DNA of 64,000 bases, from assembly GCF_001639745.1 (NCBI RefSeq), contig NZ_LTAX01000014.1:1-64000 (forward strand). Direction: 5' to 3'. The notes under the pieces are model-generated. The model was given only the letters and a program-made list of their open reading frames with translations, ran no database searches and was not told the origin of the DNA. This document shows, piece after piece, positions 49,939 to 59,147 of the stretch (within the stretch, counting starts at the first letter, position 1; each line of letters opens with the position of its first letter). The stretch is from Marinomonas gallaica. GTDB taxonomy: Bacteria > Pseudomonadota > Gammaproteobacteria > Pseudomonadales > Marinomonadaceae. The translations under genes and the position numbers were made by a program.

Positions 49939-50790
49939 ATGAAGCGAATCTTTCCAACGCACCCTATCGAAGAGCCCGTCATTGAAAATCCATGGCAACG
50001 CTTACGTGAGTTTACAGACGCACGTATTGGCTTAGGGCGAGCGGGCATTAGCGTACCAACCAAACACCTACTTGCCTTCCAGTTGGCCCATGCCCAAGCC
50101 ATTGATGCGGTTCACACTCCCCTCGATATAGATGGACTGATCGAAAACCTTATGTCCCAAAGCTGGTGCCCCAAAGGCCAGCCGCTACGTTTACATAGCC
50201 GAGCAGAACATCGCGACATGTACCTACAACGCCCAGATTACGGTCGCCTTCTGAATAAAGCCTCAGAGCAAACCTTAGAAGATCACGCTTACCTGTGTGA
50301 TGACGAATACGATCTGGCATTTGTAATTGTTGACGGTCTATCGGCCTTCGCTATTGAAGAGAACGTAACGCCCTTTTTAGGAAAATTGATCCCGCAACTG
50401 ACGAGCGGGCCAGAGCCTTGGCGCATCGCTCCGTTTTGCTTGGTCGAACAGGGGCGTGTCGCCATTGGCGATCACATTGGCGACCTTCTCAGAGCAAAAT
50501 GTGTTGTTGTGCTGGTAGGCGAGCGCCCCGGCTTGAGCTCACCCGACAGCATGGGGCTCTACCTAACTTGGAGCCCTAAGGTGGGGCATACCGACGCCTT
50601 TCGCAACTGTATCTCCAATATCCGTACTGCGGGGCTGAACTACCCTGAGGCTGCCCGCAAAGCACTCTACTTGCTTAATGAAGCGCGTAGCAAACAACTC
50701 TCCGGCGTCAAACTTAAGGATCGCACAGACGATTCCGTGCTGGAGCATGAAAACGATAACAACAACTTTCTAATCACTCAAAAACCTTAA
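49939..50790 (+). CDS. eutC: Ethanolamine ammonia-lyase small subunit
   Basis: The 283-residue partner of EutB that completes the cobalamin-binding interface. It has TDARIGLGRAGISVPTKHLLAFQLAHAQAIDAVH (residues about 27-60), the DLAFVIVDGLSAFAIEEN segment, and IGDHIGDLLRAKCVVVLVGERPGLSSPDSMGLYLTW. It is in an operon between eutB and the permease gene. Confidence 0.96.
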   Translation: MKRIFPTHPIEEPVIENPWQRLREFTDARIGLGRAGISVPTKHLLAFQLAHAQAIDAVHTPLDIDGLIENLMSQSWCPKGQPLRLHSRAEHRDMYLQRPDYGRLLNKASEQTLEDHAYLCDDEYDLAFVIVDGLSAFAIEENVTPFLGKLIPQLTSGPEPWRIAPFCLVEQGRVAIGDHIGDLLRAKCVVVLVGERPGLSSPDSMGLYLTWSPKVGHTDAFRNCISNIRTAGLNYPEAARKALYLLNEARSKQLSGVKLKDRTDDSVLEHENDNNNFLITQKP

Positions 50791-50817
50791 CCATAACAGT
50801 ACACATGAGGAACACAC

Positions 50818-52224
50818 ATGGCTGAACAAATGGATCAAGACTATCTGGCCAAGCGCCAGCTAAAGCGCGGCACCGCTGGTTGGATGCTACTCGCAGGTCT
50901 AGGGGTGTCGTACGTCATCTCCGGAGACTTCGCAGGCTGGAACTTCGGTATTGGCGAAGCTGGCTGGGGCGGCTTCGCCATCGCAGCTGTGCTGATGGGC
51001 ATCATGTACCTGACACTGGTGCTATCGCTAGCCGAAATGTCAGCATCAATACCCGCTGCGGGTGGTGGCTACAGTTTCGCTCGGCAAGCGATGGGGCCTG
51101 TCGGTGGCTATATGACTGGTTTGGCAGTGCTCATTGAATATGCATTGGCTCCAGCGGCTATCGTTATTTTCATCGGTTCAGCGGTAGAAGAACTACTCGG
51201 TTTCAATGGCCCTGTTGTCTACGCCCTGTTTTACCTCGTCTTTATCGGCATTCATTTAGCTGGTGTGGGCGAAGCCCTAAAAGTTATGATGGTCATTTCT
51301 GGTTTGGCAGTGGTCGCAATTTTAGGTACGGCGGTCGCATTAATCGGCGATTTTGACGCCTCGCGCCTGTTTGATATCGCACCTACCGACGCAGCAGGCG
51401 CATCAGAGTTGATGCCTTTTGGTTGGTACGGAGTTTGGGCAGCACTGCCGTTTGCAATGTGGTTATTTCTCGCTGTGGAAGGGGTTCCTCTAGCGGCCGA
51501 AGAAGCCAAAGATCCGGCGAAAGATGTGCCGAAAGGTATTATTGGTGCGATGATTTTCTTACTATTTACCGCAACCCTAGTCGTCTTATTGCTGGCTGGT
51601 GTTACCGGTGCAGAAGCAATCGGCAGCAGTGCGGTACCGTTAGTGGATGCTTTGAACGTAGCCGGTAAACCAACGTTGGCGACACTGGTGAATGTGCTTG
51701 CACTGGCCGGTTTGGTGGCATCATTTTTCTCCATCATCTATGGCTACAGCCGTTTAGTCTTTGCCTTGTCACGTGCTGGCTACTTACCAAAAAGCTTGTC
51801 TCTTACGAATAAACGTAAGGTCCCTGCCCGCGCACTGATTGTTCCTGGCGTATTTGGGTTCCTAGCGTCATTAACGGGCGAAGGGGATCTGATGCTAGGA
51901 ATGGCTGTGGTTGGTGCCACCGTGTCGTATGCATTGATGGCGCTAAGTCATATTCTACTGCGCATTAAACAGCCTGATATGCCTCGTCCTTATAGAACAC
52001 CGGGGGGCATTGTTACTTCCAGTATCGCCTTGGTGCTATCGATTATTGCGCTAACAGGTGTTTTCGCCTATGACCCACGTGCCTTTATGTATACCTTGGC
52101 ACTGTTTGTGATCGGCGCCGCGTATTTCTTTTTGTACAGCAAAAATCGTCTCGTCGCGAAAACGCCTGAAGAAGAGTTCAATATGCTGGCACAAGCGGAA
52201 GCCGATTTAACCACAACCCCTTAA
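50818..52224 (+). CDS. eat: Ethanolamine permease (APC family)
   Basis: A 468-residue amino-acid/polyamine/organocation transporter with about twelve helices. It starts with a short cytoplasmic stretch, then GWMLLAGLGVSYVISGDFAGWNFGI. That pattern and the position after eutBC identify it as the ethanolamine importer. AGGA precedes the ATG. It completes a minimal catabolic unit: import then ammonia-lyase, with acetaldehyde handled elsewhere. Confidence 0.92.
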   Translation: MAEQMDQDYLAKRQLKRGTAGWMLLAGLGVSYVISGDFAGWNFGIGEAGWGGFAIAAVLMGIMYLTLVLSLAEMSASIPAAGGGYSFARQAMGPVGGYMTGLAVLIEYALAPAAIVIFIGSAVEELLGFNGPVVYALFYLVFIGIHLAGVGEALKVMMVISGLAVVAILGTAVALIGDFDASRLFDIAPTDAAGASELMPFGWYGVWAALPFAMWLFLAVEGVPLAAEEAKDPAKDVPKGIIGAMIFLLFTATLVVLLLAGVTGAEAIGSSAVPLVDALNVAGKPTLATLVNVLALAGLVASFFSIIYGYSRLVFALSRAGYLPKSLSLTNKRKVPARALIVPGVFGFLASLTGEGDLMLGMAVVGATVSYALMALSHILLRIKQPDMPRPYRTPGGIVTSSIALVLSIIALTGVFAYDPRAFMYTLALFVIGAAYFFLYSKNRLVAKTPEEEFNMLAQAEADLTTTP

Positions 52225-52259
52225 AACGCTCTAATCTCTTAGTCTTATCATAGACAACT

Positions 52260-52311
52260 CTCCTATTTAGGAGCGCCCTTCACGATCTAATCGTGCGGGG
52301 CGTTTTTTTGG
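52260..52311 (+). terminator. Terminator after the eut operon
   Basis: CGCCC ... CACGATctaATCGTG ... GGGGCG followed by seven T residues forms a branched or extended hairpin 40-90 bases past the permease stop. It overlaps the end of the convergent desaturase gene. Confidence 0.75.
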
Positions 52312-53294
52312 CTAAACTGCTTTAACCACATTTGCCTATGCTTAATTCGATCCCTTAGCAATCGCTGAATATCCTTAAACGGCTGTGACCACTGACCTAT
52401 CATCCCCATGTCATCAATCGCTTTCTGGGTACCAAAACGAATAGCTTGATCATCGTGCCCTGCGTGCCAACTACCAAATAATCGATCCCAAATAGCCAAC
52501 ACCACACCAAAGTTACGATCATAGTGATGACGCGCTACCGAATGGTGTATCTGATGTTGCGCGGGTGAGATAAGCCATTTTTCAATACGAGGACCGTAGC
52601 TAAGCGCCACGCCAGAATGACGTAAATTTGCCCCGAATACATTAAACAAAAATGTCGTGACTAGTACGCCGTAGATCTGCCATAAACTGACTTGATTAGG
52701 AAAAGCCACCAGAAATACGCTGATAACAAAACTTTGAGAGACCATAGAGCGGAGGAAAAACAATAACCCTTCAACGGGGTGAGTGCGAAAGACGGTAAAC
52801 GGCGTTAGTACTTTGGCACTGTGATGCACCTGATGAAACACCCATAACCAAGGACTTTTGTGCATACACCAGTGCACAAAAAAACGCGAAAAATCATCGA
52901 TTAGAAAGTAGCATAAGGTAAATAAAACCATTACAACGGAAGTCGACCAGCCTAGCTGCAGATCACGAAAGCCGTGTTCTTGCCAATAGAAGTATAGCCA
53001 ACTAATCCAAACCGCCTGAGTAAGTGCTTTCGGGATCAATAACGCTAATAAAAGGCGATTAACCAGCCACAATGCGTAATCAGTTCGCGCTGAGCGATGG
53101 AACCAGACTCGCCATGATAAATAAGGCTGTAAACGCAACCATCCCTGACGACCATAGCGAATGGTTAATAGCGCGCCCGCAAACAACAATGCCGACGCAA
53201 GATACCAAACAGACACTCGCTTGCTCGTATCCAACAAAGACGAGCCAGCAAATGCCAGCTCGTCTCCTAACCAAGCAACAATGTTTTCCAACAT
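52287..53294 (-). CDS. Sterol desaturase / fatty acid hydroxylase family protein
   Basis: A 335-residue membrane protein with several helices and the histidine clusters of di-iron membrane hydroxylases: HWCMHKS, HQVHHSA, and HQIHHSVARHHYD. It should oxidise a lipid; the substrate is unknown. It lies 15 bp after the DUF4856 gene, so the two are probably co-transcribed and perhaps iron-regulated. Confidence 0.85.
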   Translation of the reverse strand: MLENIVAWLGDELAFAGSSLLDTSKRVSVWYLASALLFAGALLTIRYGRQGWLRLQPYLSWRVWFHRSARTDYALWLVNRLLLALLIPKALTQAVWISWLYFYWQEHGFRDLQLGWSTSVVMVLFTLCYFLIDDFSRFFVHWCMHKSPWLWVFHQVHHSAKVLTPFTVFRTHPVEGLLFFLRSMVSQSFVISVFLVAFPNQVSLWQIYGVLVTTFLFNVFGANLRHSGVALSYGPRIEKWLISPAQHQIHHSVARHHYDRNFGVVLAIWDRLFGSWHAGHDDQAIRFGTQKAIDDMGMIGQWSQPFKDIQRLLRDRIKHRQMWLKQFSQKNAPHD

Positions 53295-53309
53295 TATTAA
53301 AACGCCCGT

Positions 53310-54680
53310 TTAGTCATTTTCAGCGCTTTTACCTGCGGTATTAATTTGTTCTAAAACAGCGCTCATGCCGCCCGTTTTATCTTTCAGCTTTGCTTTTAAG
53401 TCAAAATGTTGGGCTAGTAGGTTTTGCACTTTGATCATATTCAATTTGTATTCTTGCATAATGCCCGCATTGGTTTGTACAAAGCCACCTTTACCATCGT
53501 ATGCGGCCACTTGCATGTCACCGAACAGTACAGGGCTAAAGCCAATCAAACGATCTAGGCTTGCTTGCGCTTTACCTAGATCTCGACCCGCAGCTTCAAG
53601 AGACAGCGCAAAACCTTTTAATTCACCCCAGTGTTTTACGTAATCACGGAATGCTTTGCTGACATCACCATGCGCTTCTTCAATGATCGCGATTTTCTCA
53701 AGATCAGCGTAGACGCTACCCGCGTATTTGAACGCCGCCTCAGCAATGACTTGCTGCCACGCCGTCGCAATCGTTGCTGCGTAACCCTTTAATTCACCGC
53801 GCTGCTCGTCAGTTAGACGTTCACCATTTGCTTTGCTAATCAACTGGCGACCGTCAACAAACGCCTGCATGATCGTATGGAAGTATGTGGTATCAGAGCT
53901 GGCATCGATGCTGGCGGCATAATAAGCGTGTGCAAACGCCATTTCTGACTTCAGGTCTACAACACCATCACCATTTGCATCGGCTTTTGCGAAGTACTCA
54001 GGATTCTGTTTGGTAATTTGCACAACTTCATTTGGCGTAAGCTCTAAACCATGTGCCGGCGCACCAAAGTAACCAAACGCTTCGTCCCATACATGTTCTT
54101 TACCTGTATAAGGTACGCCTTCTTTATAGGCTTCGTTATTTGGATGCTGATCTGCCTCTAACTTCTCTTCTAAGTAATGGTTAACCGCTTTGTTATAGAA
54201 CACTGCGCCCATGGCAAACTTAGAGATTAGCTGAGTGTAATCGTAACCATTAACAGGGTCATAACCTTGCTTACTGTTTGCTGCCAGTTCTACCCATTGT
54301 TGTAACAACTCTTGTGCTGTTGGATTGCCAGGCCAACCTGTGATCACGCCATCGTAAGCGCTGGATAATAAGTCTTTCCCCTTAGAGAGTTCGTCAACTT
54401 GAGACTGCTTAATAGCAAAACCCTCTTTGCTAGCAGGATCAAGAATAATACGACCTTCTTCTTTGCCAGATAAGTACATCAACATCCGCGTTTGGTCGCC
54501 TTGGCTCACCACTTTTTTCAACGAATTATGCAGGGCATGACGTGCAATCTGACCGGAGTAGGCAACAGAGGAAGTCGCATCACCGTCATAGCCTTTTAAC
54601 GTAACATCGAATTCATAAGACATGGCATTAGCCTGCGCAGCCCCCGCAGTGACTAGCAAAGCAAGTAAGGTCTTTTTCAT
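53310..54680 (-). CDS. Exported DUF4856-family protein
   Basis: A 456-residue secreted protein (signal peptide about 1-19, cleavage near AQANA). The body matches, from memory, the DUF4856 family; HVWDEAFGYFGAPAHG is a marker segment. DANGDGVVDLKSE resembles a calcium-binding EF-hand loop. The helical, imelysin-like appearance and a possible Fur site upstream suggest a link to iron handling, but no function is known. It lies ahead of the desaturase gene. Confidence 0.75.
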   Translation of the reverse strand: MKKTLLALLVTAGAAQANAMSYEFDVTLKGYDGDATSSVAYSGQIARHALHNSLKKVVSQGDQTRMLMYLSGKEEGRIILDPASKEGFAIKQSQVDELSKGKDLLSSAYDGVITGWPGNPTAQELLQQWVELAANSKQGYDPVNGYDYTQLISKFAMGAVFYNKAVNHYLEEKLEADQHPNNEAYKEGVPYTGKEHVWDEAFGYFGAPAHGLELTPNEVVQITKQNPEYFAKADANGDGVVDLKSEMAFAHAYYAASIDASSDTTYFHTIMQAFVDGRQLISKANGERLTDEQRGELKGYAATIATAWQQVIAEAAFKYAGSVYADLEKIAIIEEAHGDVSKAFRDYVKHWGELKGFALSLEAAGRDLGKAQASLDRLIGFSPVLFGDMQVAAYDGKGGFVQTNAGIMQEYKLNMIKVQNLLAQHFDLKAKLKDKTGGMSAVLEQINTAGKSAEND

Positions 54681-54754
54681 TGTTCTAACCCTTAGATTTA
54701 AATAGTTGATAGTATCAAGTACATTAGAAAAAACTCATTAAAAGAGAACTTAAC

Positions 54755-54773
54755 AATTATAAGAACCATTATC
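54755..54773. promoter_or_regulatory. Possible Fur box
   Basis: The 19-mer ending in CATTATC matches 14 of 19 positions of the Fur consensus (GATAATGATAATCATTATC). It lies about 75-93 bases before the DUF4856 start codon and also near the divergent M42 peptidase gene. The surrounding DNA is AT-rich, which weakens the match. Confidence 0.45.
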
Positions 54774-54929
54774 AATATTAATTGTATATATAACCCTTAT
54801 ATCTGTTTTTCAAAGAACACTTTTATTGACGTACTATTTATTCTTAAAACCTTCTATAAATCGCTTTATTTCTTCCCTAAAACTCCTATGATCGCTTTTC
54901 CTTACACAGCTTTCTTAGAGGGTGACTGC

Positions 54930-55982
54930 GTGCTAAATGAAGAGTTTATCGATCTGCTAAAACATCTTATTCGTGCTCCTTCCGTAGTCGGCGCGGAGCA
55001 CTCGTTTTTTCGAGTTCTGCAGCGTGAGCTTGAAGAGCGTGGCGCGAAAGTAACCTGGTATGAAGGTGTCTTAGTCGCACAAGGCAGTGATCCATTTAGT
55101 ACCATGTTCTCTGCGCACATCGATCGACATGGTTTAGTGTGTACTGGCCCTAACGAATTTCAATACGCCGCATTTGTCTCAGCCAATCGAACCGATCTAT
55201 TGAACAATTCTGTGTCTGAGCAGCTCATGACAAAGGTAACGGAGCGCTTTAACCAAGAAAACGTTTATGCTTACGAACCTTGGTCTGGTGGCTACCGTGG
55301 AAAAGGTGTCATCCGTAATGGCTACATCTGTGAATACCGAAACAACTTAATTTTCGAAGTCGAAGGCCTAGAAGGGGTTGTTGCTGGCACGCCAGTCGCT
55401 TTTGAAGACACACTCGCTCGTAATGGCGATCGTTTAGAAGGTCAGCTCGATAATGTTATTTCGGCCGCTGCGCTGGTTCACCTATTCAGCCAAGGGTTTA
55501 CTGGAACCGCTTTTTTTACCGCGCAAGAAGAAGCAGGTAAAAGCTGGCGCTACTTGCTAGAGTGGTTTAGACGCTTTGGCGGCACAACTAACCGCTTGTT
55601 CGTTGTTGATACGAGTCCATTTCCAGATATAGAAAGCGCAGATCAACAGCTACTCGTTTTGCGTGAAAAGGATGCTAACGCTTCCTTTAACCCCGAAAGT
55701 ACAGCGTTGCTCGAACAACTATGTGAAGAGATTGGCTTTAGCTTCTTATATAAGAACCGTTATGTTGAAGCAGAGAACGAAAAATTAATCGCTGCCGGCC
55801 AGTCGCCAAGCTCACTTGGCAGTACTGAGTTAGGTCGCATCATCTCGGCATCTAATGGCTTGGTCGATGGTACTACTTTACAAATCCCAACTACGGGCTA
55901 TCACACTATGCATGAATCGGCTTCATTTGCTTCAGTGAATGCGTTTCTACTATTACTGCAGGCGATTGCAAAACTGCGCTAA
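54930..55982 (+). CDS. M42-family metallopeptidase-like protein
   Basis: A protein of about 350 residues with the M20/M42 co-catalytic metal site. Ligand positions are visible: SAHIDRHG, GQLDNVISA (bridging Asp), TAQEEAG (catalytic and ligand Glu), VVDTSPFPD, and the C-terminal TGYHTMHESAS histidine. Homologues are tetrahedral aminopeptidases. The GTG at 54930 has GAGGGTGA upstream; the frame is open to ATG 54888, with no clear ribosome site. The substrate is unknown. It is divergent from the DUF4856 operon. Confidence 0.85.
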   Translation: MLNEEFIDLLKHLIRAPSVVGAEHSFFRVLQRELEERGAKVTWYEGVLVAQGSDPFSTMFSAHIDRHGLVCTGPNEFQYAAFVSANRTDLLNNSVSEQLMTKVTERFNQENVYAYEPWSGGYRGKGVIRNGYICEYRNNLIFEVEGLEGVVAGTPVAFEDTLARNGDRLEGQLDNVISAAALVHLFSQGFTGTAFFTAQEEAGKSWRYLLEWFRRFGGTTNRLFVVDTSPFPDIESADQQLLVLREKDANASFNPESTALLEQLCEEIGFSFLYKNRYVEAENEKLIAAGQSPSSLGSTELGRIISASNGLVDGTTLQIPTTGYHTMHESASFASVNAFLLLLQAIAKLR

Positions 55983-56298
55983 GACTGTCTGAAAGCTCGA
56001 CTATACTCAAAACTGTGGCCATACGAGTGCACATTTTGCTCTTATAGCCTTTTTTAAGTGATTAGCCTAAGCATTTTGTGCAAAAGTTATGTAATTGAAG
56101 AGGGATTATTTCAAGAATACTAATGAGTTAAGACGCTATCATTGTGTAAAGAAGCCATAATACGTCAGTTTTTTGTCAAGTTGCTTCAAATGCTTCACAA
56201 GTCAGACAATCTTTGCACTTTTATATCTAAGTCAAATTATAAATATTTAATGTACACTTAAGCTATTACTAAATGACATCCCCCCTAAGGAGAGAGAC
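55983..56298. other. ompA-like upstream region
   Basis: About 316 bases without a gene. AT-rich sequence near 56210-56270 (TTGCAC at 56213-56218, then TATAAA at 56238-56243) probably holds the promoter of the porin gene. AAGGAGAGAG is an excellent ribosome site just before the ATG. Confidence 0.4.
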
Positions 56299-57288
56299 AT
56301 GTCTAACATTTTTAAGAAAACAGCAATTCTAAGTGGTATCCTTGCAGCATCAGCAACGGCTGTGCACGCAGAAGAGCCAGTTGCAGGTTTCACACTTACA
56401 CCAAGCATTGGTTATTCCGCACCTGATAACAATCGTGACTTGGATGACGATCGTGCGTTCGGTCTTAGCTTTGGTTACCAATTCGATAACCCATGGGGCG
56501 TTGAGTTCACTTACCTAAACTTAGACAGTGAACTTAGCAACGGTCAAAACATCGATGCTGATCAATACCGTCTTGACGGTTTATACAACTTCTTTAACAG
56601 CTCTAGCGTAACGCCTTACCTAGCAGCGGGTCTTGGTTCTACGCACTACGACTTAGATCTTGACGGTGACGAAAACACTCAGCTTAATGCGGGTGGTGGT
56701 TTAAAATTCGCACTAAGCGACAATACGTCTCTACGTGCTGATTACCGCGTTGTAGAAGATTTAGAAGCAGATCACACAGACCAAGTAGCAACAATCGGTC
56801 TTCAGTACTCTTTTGGCGCTAAAAAAGCGGCACCAGCGCCAGCACCAGTTGTTGAACCAACGCCAGTGGTTGAAGTAACGCCTGTTGTTGAGCCAGAGCC
56901 AGCACCACCAGTGAAAACAGTACTACCATACGACATTCACTTCGCATTCGACTCTGCTCATGTTGCTCAGTCTGAATACTCTGATCTACAAAACATTGCT
57001 GATCACCTAGAAGCAAACCCTGAGCAAGTTGCTCAAATCCGCGGTTTTGCTGATTCAGTGGGTCCAAAAGAATACAACGAAACATTGTCTGTAAAACGTG
57101 CTGATGCTGTTGCCAAACGATTAGTTGAAGACTTCGGTGTAGACGCTAGCCGTCTAGACACTGTTGGTTACGGTGAAGCGTACCCAGTAGTAGAAAATAC
57201 ATCTAAAGCAAATCGTCAGCTAAACCGTCGTACAACGACTGTTTCTTTCTCTTCTCGCGAAGCGATGGAAAACGATATGCCTAACTAA
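56299..57288 (+). CDS. OmpA-family outer-membrane protein
   Basis: A 329-residue protein with a signal peptide (cleavage near AVHAEE, about residue 24). An N-terminal eight-strand beta-barrel (25-175) is followed by a proline/valine-rich hinge (about 176-212). The C-terminal OmpA peptidoglycan-binding domain has FAFDSAHV, IRGFADSVGPKEYNE, LSVKRADAVAKRLV and NRQLNRRTT. It should anchor the outer membrane to the wall. The strong ribosome site and own terminator suggest high expression. Confidence 0.94.
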   Translation: MSNIFKKTAILSGILAASATAVHAEEPVAGFTLTPSIGYSAPDNNRDLDDDRAFGLSFGYQFDNPWGVEFTYLNLDSELSNGQNIDADQYRLDGLYNFFNSSSVTPYLAAGLGSTHYDLDLDGDENTQLNAGGGLKFALSDNTSLRADYRVVEDLEADHTDQVATIGLQYSFGAKKAAPAPAPVVEPTPVVEVTPVVEPEPAPPVKTVLPYDIHFAFDSAHVAQSEYSDLQNIADHLEANPEQVAQIRGFADSVGPKEYNETLSVKRADAVAKRLVEDFGVDASRLDTVGYGEAYPVVENTSKANRQLNRRTTTVSFSSREAMENDMPN

Positions 57289-57306
57289 GTTTTTGACTTA
57301 GTTTAA

Positions 57307-57338
57307 AAGAAAAACCAGACTTCGGTCTGGTTTTTTTG
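57307..57338. terminator. Terminator after the OmpA-like gene
   Basis: AAAAACCAGAC-TTCG-GTCTGGTTTTTTT is a stable tetraloop hairpin with A and T runs. It serves the porin gene and possibly the convergent lipoprotein gene. Confidence 0.88.
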
Positions 57339-57359
57339 TGCCTTTCATTTACAAGACTA

Positions 57360-57557
57360 TTAACAATTGCCCTTCTTCGCTTGCCCCGGCGGACAGAAGC
57401 TATTGTTATCGCTACCTTTATCATGTTTACGCTTACCATCATGATCACCACTACGACTGGCCTCAACATCGACACCGCCAATTTCACCGGCTACTCGATG
57501 TACCGAACAACCCGATACAATTAGCGCGGCTAAAGCCACTAGCAATATATTTTTCAT
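57360..57557 (-). CDS. Small hypothetical lipoprotein
   Basis: A 65-residue exported peptide with lipobox LIVSGC (Cys17), so it should be lipid-anchored. The mature part is hydrophilic, rich in Asp, Lys and Gly, and ends with two cysteines (FCPPGQAKKGNC). AGGAGAGATGG precedes the ATG, a strong ribosome site, which supports the gene as real. No family was recognised. Confidence 0.7.
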   Translation of the reverse strand: MKNILLVALAALIVSGCSVHRVAGEIGGVDVEASRSGDHDGKRKHDKGSDNNSFCPPGQAKKGNC

Positions 57558-57682
57558 CCATCTCTCCTGATATTCTTTTTCGCCAGACTAACGGACAAAG
57601 CGCTGTTTAATCGAGTGTTTTTACACAGGCAAAGCATTCCTTTCGCAATTTAGACACTCCACTTTACGCCATAAATCCGGTA

Positions 57683-57720
57683 TAAAAAAAGGCGATACGC
57701 AGTTGCGTATCGCCTTTTCA
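57683..57720. terminator. Bidirectional terminator
   Basis: AAAAAAAGGCGATACGCA-GT-TGCGTATCGCCTTTT forms a long stem with A and T runs. It lies past the malic enzyme stop codon on the minus strand and upstream of the lipoprotein gene. Confidence 0.85.
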
Positions 57721-57744
57721 GTTTGGAACGTTTAGCCGACGAGG

Positions 57745-59013
57745 TTAAGCCTCAAAGCGATCCAAGTTTTCTAGTGGGTAGAAATCTGGGTAAGGTAAAG
57801 ATGCAACACCAGAGTCAACGGCAGCTTTAGCCACGGCTGCAGACACTTCAGTTAGCAAACGCGTGTCCATTGGTTTCGGTAGAATGTATTCTTTACCGAA
57901 CGTCAATGCAGAGCCACCGTAAGCCGCAACAACATCCGCAGGCGCTTCTTCTTTCGCTAGGTTTTTCAAAGCATTCACCGCAGCTACCTTCATCTCTTCG
58001 TTAATCTTCGTTGCACGCACATCCAGCGCACCACGGAAAATGAACGGGAAGCCAAGTACATTGTTTACTTGGTTCGGGTAATCAGAACGGCCTGTTGCCA
58101 TGATCAAGTCAGAACGCGCAGCCAAAGCAGCTTCTGGATTAATCTCTGGATCTGGGTTTGAACATGCAAACACCACTGGATTGGCAGCCATTTTCATCAG
58201 CTGATCAACCGTCAATAAGTCTGGACCAGATACACCGATGAAGACATCCGCACCATCAATTGCATCGTCTAAGCTGCGCGCATCCGTTTCGATTGCAAAC
58301 GTTGCTTTGTATTCGTTCAGGTCATCACGACCAGAATGAATAACACCTTTGCGGTCAAGTACGTTGACGTTCTCACGCTTTGCGCCACACGCAATAATCA
58401 AGTTCATACATGCTGTCGCCGCGGCACCTGCACCCAGACATACGATTTTCGCGTCAGCAATGTTTTTGCCCTGTAGCTCAAGAGCATTTAATAGACCTGC
58501 AGCCGTTACAATAGCAGTACCGTGTTGGTCATCATGGAAAACAGGGATAGAACAACGCTCAATCAACTGACGCTCGATTTCAAAACACTCAGGCGCTTTG
58601 ATGTCTTCTAGATTGATTCCACCGTATGTATTGGCAATACGCGCAACCGTATCGATGAACGCTTCAGGGCTTTCAGCTTCTACTTCCACATCAACCGAGT
58701 TCACACCAGCAAAACGCTTAAACAATACGCCTTTACCTTCCATTACTGGCTTAGACGCCAACGGACCGATGTTGCCTAGACCAAGTACCGCAGTGCCATC
58801 AGAAATGACGGCTACTAGATTGCCTTTACCGGTATAACGGTAAGCTGCCTCTGGGTCTTTCGCAATTTCACGGCACGGCTCTGCTACACCTGGACTGTAT
58901 GCCAAAGATAAGTCGCGAGACGTTGCTGTTGGCTTGCTGATAGTGATGCTAAGTTTGCCTGGTACTGGTTTCTCATGGTACTCAAGCGCAGCTTGTTTTA
59001 GATCTTCTGCCAT
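57745..59013 (-). CDS. maeB: Malic enzyme (oxaloacetate-decarboxylating)
   Basis: Converts malate to pyruvate and CO2 with NAD(P)+ reduction. The 422-residue protein has LSLAYSPGVAEPCREIA, AVLGLGNIGPLASKPVMEGK, HDDQHGTAIV and the dinucleotide-binding GAGAAA segment. It is the short form, lacking the phosphotransacetylase-like C-terminal domain of MaeB, so the gene symbol is approximate and coenzyme preference is not certain. Confidence 0.92.
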   Translation of the reverse strand: MAEDLKQAALEYHEKPVPGKLSITISKPTATSRDLSLAYSPGVAEPCREIAKDPEAAYRYTGKGNLVAVISDGTAVLGLGNIGPLASKPVMEGKGVLFKRFAGVNSVDVEVEAESPEAFIDTVARIANTYGGINLEDIKAPECFEIERQLIERCSIPVFHDDQHGTAIVTAAGLLNALELQGKNIADAKIVCLGAGAAATACMNLIIACGAKRENVNVLDRKGVIHSGRDDLNEYKATFAIETDARSLDDAIDGADVFIGVSGPDLLTVDQLMKMAANPVVFACSNPDPEINPEAALAARSDLIMATGRSDYPNQVNNVLGFPFIFRGALDVRATKINEEMKVAAVNALKNLAKEEAPADVVAAYGGSALTFGKEYILPKPMDTRLLTEVSAAVAKAAVDSGVASLPYPDFYPLENLDRFEA

Positions 59014-59147
59014 TTTTGTTATTCCGTCTATTTAATAGTGTTGTTCGTTCGCTTTGCAGCAAATGGATGGGCGTCTTTCTGGCTTTTCGATACTAGGAGT
59101 ACCGACCTAGAAGAAGCTCCTTATAAAATTATAATAGTGCGTATCGG

